From: XYD12-FULL-36-8 sp964391015
Lineage (GTDB): Bacteria > Bacteroidota > Ignavibacteria > Ignavibacteriales > Ignavibacteriaceae
DNA length: 64,000 nt
Assembly: GCA_964391015.1 (NCBI GenBank)
Contig: CAYMKU010000004.1
Span: forward strand, 1-64,000
Reading direction: 5' to 3'
This document shows, piece after piece, positions 34,285 through 42,842 of the stretch. Made by a program: the position numbers and the translations under genes. Each line of letters starts with the position of its first letter. Within the stretch, counting starts at the first letter, position 1. Under the pieces are notes generated by a model. That model was not told where the DNA came from, made no database searches, and worked only from the letters and a program-made list of their open reading frames with translations.

Positions 34285-36906
34285 CTATTTAGCGTCTTCT
34301 TTTATTCTTTTCTTTAGTTCACTTAACTTATTCAGTGCTTCAATCGGCGTAAGCTGATTTATTTCCAAATCACCTATTTCTTTTCTGATTTTATCATCCT
34401 GAAATTCAAATAAGGAGATTTGATTCATGTCCACACCAGCTAACTTTTTCAATTTTTCCTTCTTGATTTCATAAGGTGTTAGTTCTTTACTTTCCAAGTT
34501 AGCAAGGATTTCCTTTGCACGGGTAGTAACAAAGTGTGGCAGGCCAGCCATCTGTGCAACCTGAATACCATAGCTGTGATCTGCTTTTCCCAAGCTTACT
34601 TTATGCAAAAAAATAACTTTATCATCATATTCTCTTACTTCCACTTTATAATTTTTAATTCTGGGAAACAAATCTGCCATTTCATTCAATTCATGATAAT
34701 GAGTGGCAAACAAAGTCTTAGCTGAAACAGCAGGATTGTCATGAATATATTCGGTAATAGCCCATGCAATTGAGATTCCATCAAATGTGCTTGTACCTCT
34801 TCCGATTTCATCTAAAAGGATTAAGCTATTATTCGTTGCATTATTCAAAATATTGGCCGCTTCCTGCATTTCCACAAGGAATGTACTTTCGCCAGCTGTG
34901 ATGTTATCACTTGCTCCAACACGAGTAAATATTCTATCAACCAATCCTATTTTTGCTTCTTTAGCTGGAACGTATGAACCAATTTGTGCCATCAAAACAA
35001 TCAAACCAATTTGGCGAAGATAAACAGATTTACCTGCCATGTTTGGTCCGGTTAACAAAATTATCTGATCTTTTTCATTGTCCATTAAGCAGCTATTGGG
35101 AGTGAATTTTTCACCAGGCTGAAGTATTCGTTCAACAACAGGATGCCTTCCATCAATAATTTCAAGCTTTGCATTTGCATCATCACTCAAAGTAGGTTTG
35201 CAATATTTGTATTGTTCTGCACATTCAGCAAAAGAGAGGAAACAATCCAGCATCCCAATTAATCTCGCGTTGAGCTGAATTGATTCGGTTTCCTCTGCTA
35301 TCATTACTCTAACTGCATTGAACAGCTGCGACTCTAAATCATAAATCTTTTCTTCTGCATGAAGAATTTTATCTTCATAATCTTTCAACTCAGGTGTTAT
35401 GTATCTTTCAGAATTCACCAAAGTTTGCTTGCGGATGTAATTGTCCGGAATTTTTTCTTTGTGTGCATGAGAAATGTCTATGTAATAACCAAAAACCTTA
35501 TTGTAGCTCACTTTAAGTGAGGAAATATTTGTCCTTTCGCGTTCAGATTTTTGAAGTGACGCGATCCAATCCTTTCCGTGAAGAGCAATGTCCCTAAGCT
35601 CATCCAACTCTGGACTGTAATTATATTTAATAACCCCGCCATCAATTACTGCAAGAGGAGGTAAATCAACCACTGCTTTCTCAATTTTTTCAACCAGCTT
35701 TTCCAGTGAAGCTAATGATTCACCCAATTGCTTGAGTGTTTTTGATTTTGATGTAGCAAGAATAACTTTAATTTCCGGAATTTTCTTAAGTGATGATTTT
35801 ACTGCCACAACTTCGCGAGGATTAGCTCTACCAGTACAAATTCTGGAGATCAAACGCTCAAGATCACCAACTTCATTTAGAGTCTCTGATAATTTCGTCC
35901 TCATCAATTTGTTTAACAGTAAATCCTCAACACATTCCTGCCTTTTTAATATTGGTTCAAGCTTAATTAATGGAGCTGAAATCCATTTCTTAAGCATTCG
36001 CCCACCCATTGCAGTTTGAGTTTTGTCCAAAATTGAAATTAACGATCCTTCTCTACCACCTTCTTGAATATTAAATGTAATTTCAAGATTACGTTTGGTG
36101 GAGTAATCAAGAATCATATACTCGCTTGGGTTGTGAGCAGAGATTTTATTGAGATGTGATAAGTTAGCTTTTTGAGTCTCTTGAAGATAATTTAATATCG
36201 CCCCGCTTGCAATTATTCCCACCGAAAAATTCTCGATGCCAAATCCTTTTAGGTTAACAGTCTTGAATTGCATTAGCAATAATTCTTTAGCATAATCAAA
36301 ATTGAAAATCCAATCATCAAGCTTAGAAATTCTAATTGACGAATTTAACTTTTGCAATAAGCCGGTAAAAAATTCTCTGTCTCTCTTTTGAATCAAAATT
36401 TCAGATGGAGAAATTGATTCGATGTGCTGAGAAATTTGAGAAAACGGAATTTCAAATGCTAAAAATTCACCTGTAGAAATATCGCAAAAGGAAATACCCG
36501 CAACTTCATCTTTTTGACAAATAGCCATTAGGTAATTATTTTTTTTGTGATCAAGTAAGCGATCCGAAAATGCTACTCCTGGTGTAACAACTTCAATTAC
36601 TTCGCGTTTGACAATTCCCTTAGCAAATTTTGGATTTTCAACTTGTTCACAAACCGCAACACGATATCCGGCACGCACAAGTTTGGGTAAGTATGAGTCA
36701 ATCGCGTGATGAGGAAACCCCGCCAATGGAACATCTTCCGCTGCTCCATTTGCTCTTTTTGTTAAAGTTATGCCCAAAACTCTGGAAGCAATTTTTGCAT
36801 CTTCCTCAAAAGTCTCAAAGAAATCACCCATCCTAAATAAAAGGATTGTATCAGGATTTGCCTCCTTAATCTTGTAATATTGAGCCATCAATGGTGTTTG
36901 GTTCAT
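34285..36906 (-). CDS. mutS: DNA mismatch repair protein MutS
   Basis: This protein recognises base mismatches and small loops and recruits MutL. At 873 residues it has the normal MutS1 length. The N-terminal mismatch-reading motif is GDFFETFEEDAKIASRVLGI (Phe-x-Glu). Lever and clamp domains fill the middle. The ATPase domain has the Walker A ILLTGPNMAGKSVYLRQIG, Walker B LILLDEIGRGTSTFDGISIA and ATHYHELNEMA. A short helical tail (LTPIEALNKLSELKKRIKE) mediates dimer or tetramer contacts. It is divergent from the operon starting at 37136. Confidence 0.97.
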   Translation of the reverse strand: MNQTPLMAQYYKIKEANPDTILLFRMGDFFETFEEDAKIASRVLGITLTKRANGAAEDVPLAGFPHHAIDSYLPKLVRAGYRVAVCEQVENPKFAKGIVKREVIEVVTPGVAFSDRLLDHKKNNYLMAICQKDEVAGISFCDISTGEFLAFEIPFSQISQHIESISPSEILIQKRDREFFTGLLQKLNSSIRISKLDDWIFNFDYAKELLLMQFKTVNLKGFGIENFSVGIIASGAILNYLQETQKANLSHLNKISAHNPSEYMILDYSTKRNLEITFNIQEGGREGSLISILDKTQTAMGGRMLKKWISAPLIKLEPILKRQECVEDLLLNKLMRTKLSETLNEVGDLERLISRICTGRANPREVVAVKSSLKKIPEIKVILATSKSKTLKQLGESLASLEKLVEKIEKAVVDLPPLAVIDGGVIKYNYSPELDELRDIALHGKDWIASLQKSERERTNISSLKVSYNKVFGYYIDISHAHKEKIPDNYIRKQTLVNSERYITPELKDYEDKILHAEEKIYDLESQLFNAVRVMIAEETESIQLNARLIGMLDCFLSFAECAEQYKYCKPTLSDDANAKLEIIDGRHPVVERILQPGEKFTPNSCLMDNEKDQIILLTGPNMAGKSVYLRQIGLIVLMAQIGSYVPAKEAKIGLVDRIFTRVGASDNITAGESTFLVEMQEAANILNNATNNSLILLDEIGRGTSTFDGISIAWAITEYIHDNPAVSAKTLFATHYHELNEMADLFPRIKNYKVEVREYDDKVIFLHKVSLGKADHSYGIQVAQMAGLPHFVTTRAKEILANLESKELTPYEIKKEKLKKLAGVDMNQISLFEFQDDKIRKEIGDLEINQLTPIEALNKLSELKKRIKEDAK

Positions 36907-37032
36907 AGCACAGTAATTAAATTGAAGTTAAAAATACCTCAATACTCAAATAATATCAATCCTACATGTGCTAACTGCTGCATTTTTCTGAACATAGAAT
37001 CACCCATTCCAACACATAAAAGACAAAACTGC

Positions 37033-37062
37033 TTGTATTCAAATCATAATTTTCTATATTTG
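37033..37062 (+). promoter_or_regulatory. Bacteroidetes-type promoter before the ATP-grasp operon
   Basis: A TTG at 37033-37035 is separated by 19 bases from TATATTTG at 37055-37062. This fits the TTTG-N19-21-TAnnTTTG consensus known for the Bacteroidetes housekeeping sigma factor. It lies ~74 bases ahead of the first start codon of the operon. Confidence 0.45.
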
Positions 37063-37135
37063 CTCTAAGTTTATCGGGTTTGAAAACTATTACCATTCTT
37101 AACGGTCCGTATTAATCAGCAATTTTGGTTTAATA

Positions 37136-37855
37136 TTGAAAGAAGAATATCATAAGTGGTACACACAACATCTTAGCAGAGAATTCGAGATGCTTGTATT
37201 CGGTCATGCAGGATTACCGATAATTCTCTTCCCTACTTCAAAGGGAAGATATTATGAATATAAAGATTTTAAGTTGATAGAAGCTGCAAAACATTTAATT
37301 GATACAGGTAGAATAAAAATCTATTGTCCTGACGGTGTTGATGAAATGAGTTGGTATAATTATTCAATTCATCCAGCTGATAGAGTAAAGACACATATTG
37401 GGTTTGAAAATGTAATTCTCCATGATGTTATTCCGTTTGCAAAGTATGAAACAGGACAACCAACAGTTGGTGTTGGCGGCTGCAGCTTTGGTGGTTATCA
37501 TGCTGCTAACATTGCATTTCGCCATCCAGATCAAATCGGATATTTAATTTCGATGGGCGGCTCATTCGACATTAAGCAATTTATCATGGGTTACTATGAT
37601 GAAAACTGTTACTTCAACAATCCACCGGACTTTTTACCCAAGTTATCCGACCCTTGGTATTTAGATCGAATTAGGAATATGGGCATTGTTTTAGGAACTG
37701 GAGAATGGGATATGTGTTTGAATGATAATATAAATTTATCTGACATTCTCAATTCAAAAAGCATTAAACACTGGCTCGACATTAAAAAATGGACTGGACA
37801 TGATTGGCAATGGTGGCACCAAATGTTTCCGGAATATCTTTCACGAATCGGATAA
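37136..37855 (+). CDS. Esterase-D-like alpha/beta hydrolase
   Basis: A 239-residue cytoplasmic alpha/beta hydrolase. The nucleophile is Ser117 in VGGCSFGGYHAANIAFRHP, Asp192 in GTGEWDMC and His222 in WTGHDWQWWHQMFP complete a plausible triad, matching the putative esterase (Esterase D/PHB depolymerase-like) family. The frame begins at a TTG at 37136 without a strong ribosome site, so the true start is uncertain by a few codons. It is the first gene of a four-gene run with three predicted amide-bond-forming ligases, so a role in releasing or trimming their product, or in removing an ester, is plausible but inferred. Confidence 0.8.
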   Translation: MKEEYHKWYTQHLSREFEMLVFGHAGLPIILFPTSKGRYYEYKDFKLIEAAKHLIDTGRIKIYCPDGVDEMSWYNYSIHPADRVKTHIGFENVILHDVIPFAKYETGQPTVGVGGCSFGGYHAANIAFRHPDQIGYLISMGGSFDIKQFIMGYYDENCYFNNPPDFLPKLSDPWYLDRIRNMGIVLGTGEWDMCLNDNINLSDILNSKSIKHWLDIKKWTGHDWQWWHQMFPEYLSRIG

Positions 37856-37868
37856 GATTGGATTTTCA

Positions 37869-37936
37869 GTCATGCTGAATTTATTTCAGCTCTATTCAAA
37901 TTTACAGTTGAGATTCCGAAGCAAGTTCGGAATGAC
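37869..37936. repeat. 68-bp compound palindromic repeat inside the operon
   Basis: Outer ends GTCAT (37869) and ATGAC (37936) enclose two hairpins: GCTGAA/TTCAGC at 37874-37890 and a perfect 8-bp stem ATTCCGAA-GCAAG-TTCGGAAT at 37913-37933. The layout resembles dispersed miniature inverted repeats common in Bacteroidota genomes. It lies in the 128-base gap between the esterase and the first ATP-grasp gene and would be transcribed. Confidence 0.65.
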
Positions 37937-37983
37937 TATTGATTTAATTTCTTTTTGAAGCTTCAAATAAAGTAGGACTTGTT

Positions 37984-38943
37984 ATGAAAAAAATTGGAAT
38001 TCTATTTGGGCAAGAAAATACTTTTCCTGCTGCTTTTGTTGAAAGAGTAAACTCAAAAAAAGAAACCGGCATTGCTGCTGAATTACTCAAGCTTGACAAA
38101 GTTATTCAAGGAGAACCGTGCGGATACGATGTAATCATTGATCGCATTTCTCAGGACGTTCCCTTTTACCGAGGTTTTCTAAAGAATGCTGCAATTAGCG
38201 GAACCGCTGTTATAAATAATCCCTTTTGGTGGAGTGCCGATGAAAAATTTTTCAACAATGCACTGGCAACAAAAATAGGAGTTGCTGTACCCAAAACTGT
38301 TTTATTGCCCTCAAATCAACATCCGCCTGATACTAATTCCGACTCATTTAGAAATTTAGGTTATCCACTTGATTGGGAAGGAATGTTCAAGTATGTCGGC
38401 TTCCCTGCTTACTTTAAACCCTTCGCAGGTGGCGGCTGGAAAAATGTTTACAAGCTTAACAATGCCGATGAATTTTTCAAAGCGTACAATGAAACGGGGC
38501 AATTGGTAATGATGCTTCAAGAGGAAATCATTTTTTCCGAGTATTTTAGATGCTACTGTCTTGATCGCCAGGATGTTCACATTATGCAGTATGATCCAAA
38601 ACAACCACATCATTTACGCTATGTTCGCGGTGCTATGAAAACCGAAAAGAAAATGCTGGAGAAAATTCGTAATGGCGTTTTAGCTCTCAACAAAGCATTG
38701 GGTTATGACTTTAATACTGTTGAGTTCGCTGTTCGTGACGGCGTTCCTTATGCAATAGATTTTTGCAATCCGGCACCTGACGCTGATGTAAAATCAGTTG
38801 GTGAAGAAAATTTTGAATGGATTGTTGAAGCCGCGGCAAATATGGCTATCAGACGAGCAAAAGTCCACAAACCTGGAATGAATAATTTGACGTGGGGCGA
38901 GTTTATAAATTCGTTTGTGAATAATAAACCGTTAAAAGTATAA
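37984..38943 (+). CDS. ATP-grasp ligase of unknown substrate
   Basis: A 319-residue cytoplasmic ATP-grasp protein. The N-terminal pre-ATP-grasp domain is KKIGILFGQENTFPAAFVER. The ATP-grasp fold starts near residue 80, with Lys145 in YFKPFAGGGWKNVYKL as the phosphate/adenine contact and Asp259/Asn262 in YAIDFCNPAPD as the metal site. Such enzymes join a carboxylate to an amine through an acyl-phosphate. An AGTAGGACTT ribosome site precedes the ATG. Ten bases separate it from the GCS2 ligase gene. The substrate cannot be named from sequence. Confidence 0.82.
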   Translation: MKKIGILFGQENTFPAAFVERVNSKKETGIAAELLKLDKVIQGEPCGYDVIIDRISQDVPFYRGFLKNAAISGTAVINNPFWWSADEKFFNNALATKIGVAVPKTVLLPSNQHPPDTNSDSFRNLGYPLDWEGMFKYVGFPAYFKPFAGGGWKNVYKLNNADEFFKAYNETGQLVMMLQEEIIFSEYFRCYCLDRQDVHIMQYDPKQPHHLRYVRGAMKTEKKMLEKIRNGVLALNKALGYDFNTVEFAVRDGVPYAIDFCNPAPDADVKSVGEENFEWIVEAAANMAIRRAKVHKPGMNNLTWGEFINSFVNNKPLKV

Positions 38944-38953
38944 ATTAAAAGTC

Positions 38954-40090
38954 ATGGAAGAAGAGAAGAAACTGTTCACCCTAGGGATAGAAGAAGAATT
39001 TCAAATTGTTGACCCTGAAAGCCGGGAGCTGCGTTCTCACATTCAGCAAATACTTGAAGATGGGAAATTAATTCTTGCCGAAAATGTTAAAGCTGAGATG
39101 CATCAATCAGTTGTTGAAATGGGTACGGATGTATGTCTTGACATTGATGATGCCAGAAAGCAAGTTACTCGACTTAGAAGAGATCTTGCAAACCTGGCTA
39201 AGAAAAACGGTTTGAGAATTGCTGCTGCAGGCACTCATCCTTTCTCTCACTGGAAGGATCAAAAGATTACTGTTCATCCTCGATATAAAAATATTGTATC
39301 AGATATGCAGCAGGTTGCGAGGGCAAATTTGATTTTTGGATTACATATTCATGTGGGTGTGAATGATCGTGAAGTTGCAATTCATATAATGAATGCTGCA
39401 CGATATTTTCTTCCCCATATTTTTGCACTTTCTACAAATTCTCCTTTTTGGCTTGGACGAAATACCGGTTTCAAATCATACCGTAGTAAAGTTTTCGATA
39501 GATTCCCTCGCACAGGAATTCCAGATTATTTCAGCAGTGTTTCTGAGTACGATAATTTCATTAATCTTCTTGTAAAAACAAATTGTATTGATAATGCAAA
39601 AAAAATCTGGTGGGATATCAGAGTACATCCGACATTCGAAACTTTAGAATTCCGCGTTTGCGATATTCCCATGCGCGTTGATGAAACCATCGCTCTTGCA
39701 GCACTATGTCAGGCAGTTGTTGCAAAATTGCATCGGCTTATAAAACAAAATCTTGGATTCAGGCTATATCGCCGAGCGCTGATTGCAGAAAATAAATGGA
39801 GAGCAGCACGTTATGGAATTTCGGGAAAGTTAATTGATTTTGGTAAAAAAGAAGAAGTTGACACTAAAGCTTTAATTGATGAACTCTTAGAATTTGTTGA
39901 TGATGTATCTGATGAATTAAACTCAAGACATGAATTGGAATATATCAGAAAAATTTTAGAATACGGCACTGGTGCAGACCGTCAGCTTGAAATATGGGAA
40001 CAATCTTATGATACCAAAGCCGTAGTTGATTACGTAATTGATGAGACACACTTAGGTCTAGAAGAAAAAAGCACTTCATCACCGAGTTAA
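38954..40090 (+). CDS. GCS2 (YbdK-type) carboxylate-amine ligase
   Basis: A 378-residue member of the glutamate-cysteine ligase 2 family. FTLGIEEEFQIVDPESRELR is the conserved start with the metal-binding Glu triplet. QSVVEMGTDVC, AAAGTHPFSHW, LIFGLHIHVGV and TLEFRVCDIPM match the active-site strands. The characterised YbdK of E. coli has weak gamma-glutamylcysteine ligase activity, but most homologues have unknown products. Here it is flanked by two ATP-grasp proteins, so it probably adds an amino acid (often Glu) to a shared intermediate. The gap to the next gene is 18 bases. Confidence 0.9.
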   Translation: MEEEKKLFTLGIEEEFQIVDPESRELRSHIQQILEDGKLILAENVKAEMHQSVVEMGTDVCLDIDDARKQVTRLRRDLANLAKKNGLRIAAAGTHPFSHWKDQKITVHPRYKNIVSDMQQVARANLIFGLHIHVGVNDREVAIHIMNAARYFLPHIFALSTNSPFWLGRNTGFKSYRSKVFDRFPRTGIPDYFSSVSEYDNFINLLVKTNCIDNAKKIWWDIRVHPTFETLEFRVCDIPMRVDETIALAALCQAVVAKLHRLIKQNLGFRLYRRALIAENKWRAARYGISGKLIDFGKKEEVDTKALIDELLEFVDDVSDELNSRHELEYIRKILEYGTGADRQLEIWEQSYDTKAVVDYVIDETHLGLEEKSTSSPS

Positions 40091-40108
40091 AAGCATAGAT
40101 TTTATTGC

Positions 40109-41296
40109 ATGATACCTGAATTACGTAAAAGATATAACAAGACTTTCAATTCTCGAGCTTATGATGCTTTTATAAATGAGCTAAAAACATTCACGTACTA
40201 TCCTATTGATTTTAGGGTATCCGAAACTCCTTTATTTCTCGACACCGATCTTACTGACAAACTTATTGAAGCATCAAATAGCATTATATATCAACTCATT
40301 GATGAAGACTTCAAAAAAAGATCAAACGAAGCTATCCCAAAAAATTTAGTTGTACCAAATGAAAATCCGAATCCTCAGTTTTTGTGTCTAGATTTTGCCA
40401 TTACGAAAGATGATTTAGAAAATTTTACCCCAAGATTAATTGAACTACAGGGATTTCCTTCTCTATTTAGCTATCAGTACTTTTTGGATATAATCATTAG
40501 GAAGCATTTTGAAATTCCAAAAAGTTTTTCAAATTTTTTCAGCGGACTTGACGGAGAGAAATACATTCAGTTACTAAGAAAAGTTATTTGGGCTGATATA
40601 GATCCAGAGAATGTAATTCTGCTCGAGATTGATCCGCCCAAACAAAAAACCAGAGTTGATTTTGCATGTACTGAAGAATTAACAGGAATAAAGACTGTAA
40701 ATCTTTCTGATGTAATCAAACGAGGCAGAAAGCTTTTCTATTCTGATAAAAACAAAGAAATCAGAATTGAGAGAATTTACAATCGAGTTATTTATGATGA
40801 ATTAGAGCGAAAAAATTTCAAATTCAATTTTAATTTTAATGACGATCTTGATGTTGAATGGGCTGGGCACCCGAACTGGTTTTTCAAAATAAGTAAGTTT
40901 TCACTTCCTTCGCTGCAAGGGAAATATGTGCCTCGTTGTTATTTCCTCAATCAGCTTGAAAAATACCCTGATGATTTGCACAAGTTTGTTTTGAAACCAT
41001 TATTTTCATTTGCGGGACTTGGTGTTGAGGTTGATGTAACCAAAGAAATGCTAGATAAGTTAACCGATAAATCAAATTATATACTTCAAGAAAAAGTTGA
41101 ATATGCCCCCTTAATCGAAACTCCCGACGAACATGCTAAAGTAGAAATTAGATTGATGATTCTTTGGGATGACAAACCAATACTCGCAACCAACCTGATC
41201 CGCACAAGCAAAGGCAAAATGATGGGAGTAGATTTTAACAAGAATAAAACGTGGGTTGGCTCAAATATAGCTTATTATAAATCCCCTTTGTTGTGA
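40109..41296 (+). CDS. ATP-grasp-like protein, third ligase of the operon
   Basis: A 395-residue cytoplasmic protein. Residues ~1-280 match no domain I recognise (IPELRKRYNKTFNSRAYDAF start; LIELQGFPSLFSYQYFLDII). Residues ~290-395 look like the ATP-binding half of an ATP-grasp fold: FVLKPLFSFAGLGVEVDV, then YILQEKVEYAPLIETPDE, then VEIRLMILWDDKP with likely metal ligands, and a C-terminal KNKTWVGSN. The order is the normal one, not circularly permuted. It is the last gene of the operon and is followed by a terminator at 41371. Its substrate is unknown. Confidence 0.65.
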   Translation: MIPELRKRYNKTFNSRAYDAFINELKTFTYYPIDFRVSETPLFLDTDLTDKLIEASNSIIYQLIDEDFKKRSNEAIPKNLVVPNENPNPQFLCLDFAITKDDLENFTPRLIELQGFPSLFSYQYFLDIIIRKHFEIPKSFSNFFSGLDGEKYIQLLRKVIWADIDPENVILLEIDPPKQKTRVDFACTEELTGIKTVNLSDVIKRGRKLFYSDKNKEIRIERIYNRVIYDELERKNFKFNFNFNDDLDVEWAGHPNWFFKISKFSLPSLQGKYVPRCYFLNQLEKYPDDLHKFVLKPLFSFAGLGVEVDVTKEMLDKLTDKSNYILQEKVEYAPLIETPDEHAKVEIRLMILWDDKPILATNLIRTSKGKMMGVDFNKNKTWVGSNIAYYKSPLL

Positions 41297-41370
41297 GTCG
41301 TTAATAACCATTTCATGGAAGTATTCTTCTCAACCATGAAGTAGTTTGTGAAGCAACCTAGATTAAGAAA

Positions 41371-41406
41371 GCCGAAGCTAATTGATAACTTCGGCTTTTG
41401 TTTTTT
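41371..41406 (+). terminator. Intrinsic terminator of the ATP-grasp operon
   Basis: GCCGAAG (41371-41377) pairs with CTTCGGC (41389-41395) around an 11-base loop and is followed by TTTTGTTTTTT. It lies 75 bases after the last stop codon of the operon, facing the convergent gene at 41422. Confidence 0.85.
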
Positions 41407-41421
41407 ATACTTGCCAAAGAC

Positions 41422-42384
41422 TTATTTCAACAACATCAGCTTGGCCGATTCAGTAAATGTTTCTCCGTTTCCTTCAAGCGAAGTTGCTTTGAACAATAGA
41501 ACATAAACACCACTAGAAACTGGTTCTCCATAATCATTTACCCCATTCCAACTAATGAAATAATTTCCTTCTTGTAGTTCAGTTTTATTTAACAATGTCT
41601 TAACTTTTTGTCCTAAAGAATTATAAATTATAATTGAGATGAATGATCGTTTGGGAACTATTAACTTAATTGAAGTTGTTGTGTTAAAAGGATTTGGATA
41701 TGTGGTAACTGATATTCCTTCTGTTTGCTTGAATGAAAATATGGCATCAGTAGTAGAAGTAGTAACTCCGTATTTTACACCATTTAAAATTGTTCCAACT
41801 AGTACATACCATGGTGATAGTTCAGCTAATATCTCTACTTTTCCAATACCTTTTGATACCTTGTTCCAACCAATTGTCCACCAAAGTGTATCAGGTGGTA
41901 CTACAGTTGAGTCAACCCTTACATCCGAAAAAGTTTTTGTTTCAAAAATGAATGGTGCAAATGGTAAGTTATAGAATCCGGAGAAGTATAATCCCCAAAA
42001 TAATCCCGGTATAAAATTACATCTAAACCAAAAGGTTGAGTCAGGAGCATAGAAATCATATAAAAGTGATTCTCCATTTTGACAGTCTGGATTTTCGTAC
42101 TGATATTGATAAACATATCTATTGCTATCAGTACGAAGATACCTATTTTCAGAACAGTGCCAAGTTTGGAAATAATAATAGCAATCACGAAATAAAAAAT
42201 ATTTTCTACCATTTGGCATGATTGTGTCAGACACAATGGTTTCAGCCTTTCTTTCTCCGCTACCAACATTATCCCAATACTCCCAGTAGTTTCCTATCTG
42301 CATGGGATAAACAATACTAGTATCTATTTGTGCCATTAAATTATTAATAAAAAATAAAAAGAGGTATAAGTTTATTGTTTTCAT
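41422..42384 (-). CDS. Secreted protein with T9SS/FlgD-like sorting domain
   Basis: A 320-residue exported protein with a signal peptide (residues 1-18, ending NNLMAQ) and a body opening YPMQIGNYWEYWDNVGSGER, similar in style to the protein at 3792. The C-terminal ~85 residues form a type A sorting domain of the FlgD-like kind: TYPNPFNTTTSIKLIVP, then IIIYNSLGQKVKTLL, WNGVNDYGEPVSSGVYVLLF and final SAKLMLLK. The sorting domain carries no palindromic insert. Cys residues (DCYYYFQTWHC, NPDCQNGES) may form disulphides. The ligand or function is unknown. Confidence 0.82.
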   Translation of the reverse strand: MKTINLYLFLFFINNLMAQIDTSIVYPMQIGNYWEYWDNVGSGERKAETIVSDTIMPNGRKYFLFRDCYYYFQTWHCSENRYLRTDSNRYVYQYQYENPDCQNGESLLYDFYAPDSTFWFRCNFIPGLFWGLYFSGFYNLPFAPFIFETKTFSDVRVDSTVVPPDTLWWTIGWNKVSKGIGKVEILAELSPWYVLVGTILNGVKYGVTTSTTDAIFSFKQTEGISVTTYPNPFNTTTSIKLIVPKRSFISIIIYNSLGQKVKTLLNKTELQEGNYFISWNGVNDYGEPVSSGVYVLLFKATSLEGNGETFTESAKLMLLK

Positions 42385-42842
42385 TTTTGGACTTTAATTT
42401 TTGTTTAAACTATAATACGCTTCACATTAAGTAAACCCACTTGGAAAGTAATAAAAAGTAAAAGAAGAAACTCTAAAGGAAAGGAGAACACGATATGAAG
42501 TAAGTATAATTATCACTTTCACTCTTTCTTCTCCTTTATAATATAGAGAGAAAGAGTAAAGACCCCAACTAAAATATTTTAGAAGCTTGCCCACTCAAAT
42601 AACTACTAAAATTTATAATTGAATTGTAAGCAATTAAGTTGGCAAAATCAACTATTAAGTATAAGAATGATTGGGTAAGCAGATGAATGACAGACAAGCC
42701 ATTCATGCGTACCTAATATATTTTTGATTCTGTTACTTGATTCTTGGAATTTCACATAGCTCTCCTTTTTGCAATCAGATTTATTATATTTCCTTTGAAT
42801 AGTCCATAAGTTCAATAACAATCTTACTTCGAGGTAAAAAGT
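42385..42842. other. 458-bp divergent intergenic region with a ribosome-site/mini-ORF and nested inverted repeats
   Basis: No ordinary gene is seen. It must hold the promoters for both flanking genes. A strong ribosome site AAGGAGA (42481-42487) precedes a two-codon ORF, ATG AAG TAA at 42495-42503. AAAGGAGAA (42480-42488) can pair with TTCTCCTTT (42529-42537), hiding that site. ACTCTTTCT (42521-42529) can pair with AGAAAGAGT (42549-42557), giving a pseudoknot-like arrangement. Part of this complementarity may simply reflect purine/pyrimidine-rich composition. Confidence 0.4.

Noticed and set aside
41310..41342. TTCATGG/CCATGAA inverted repeat after the ligase operon
   Set aside because: Only seven pairs around a 15-base loop and no T-run; the clear terminator is at 41371-41406.
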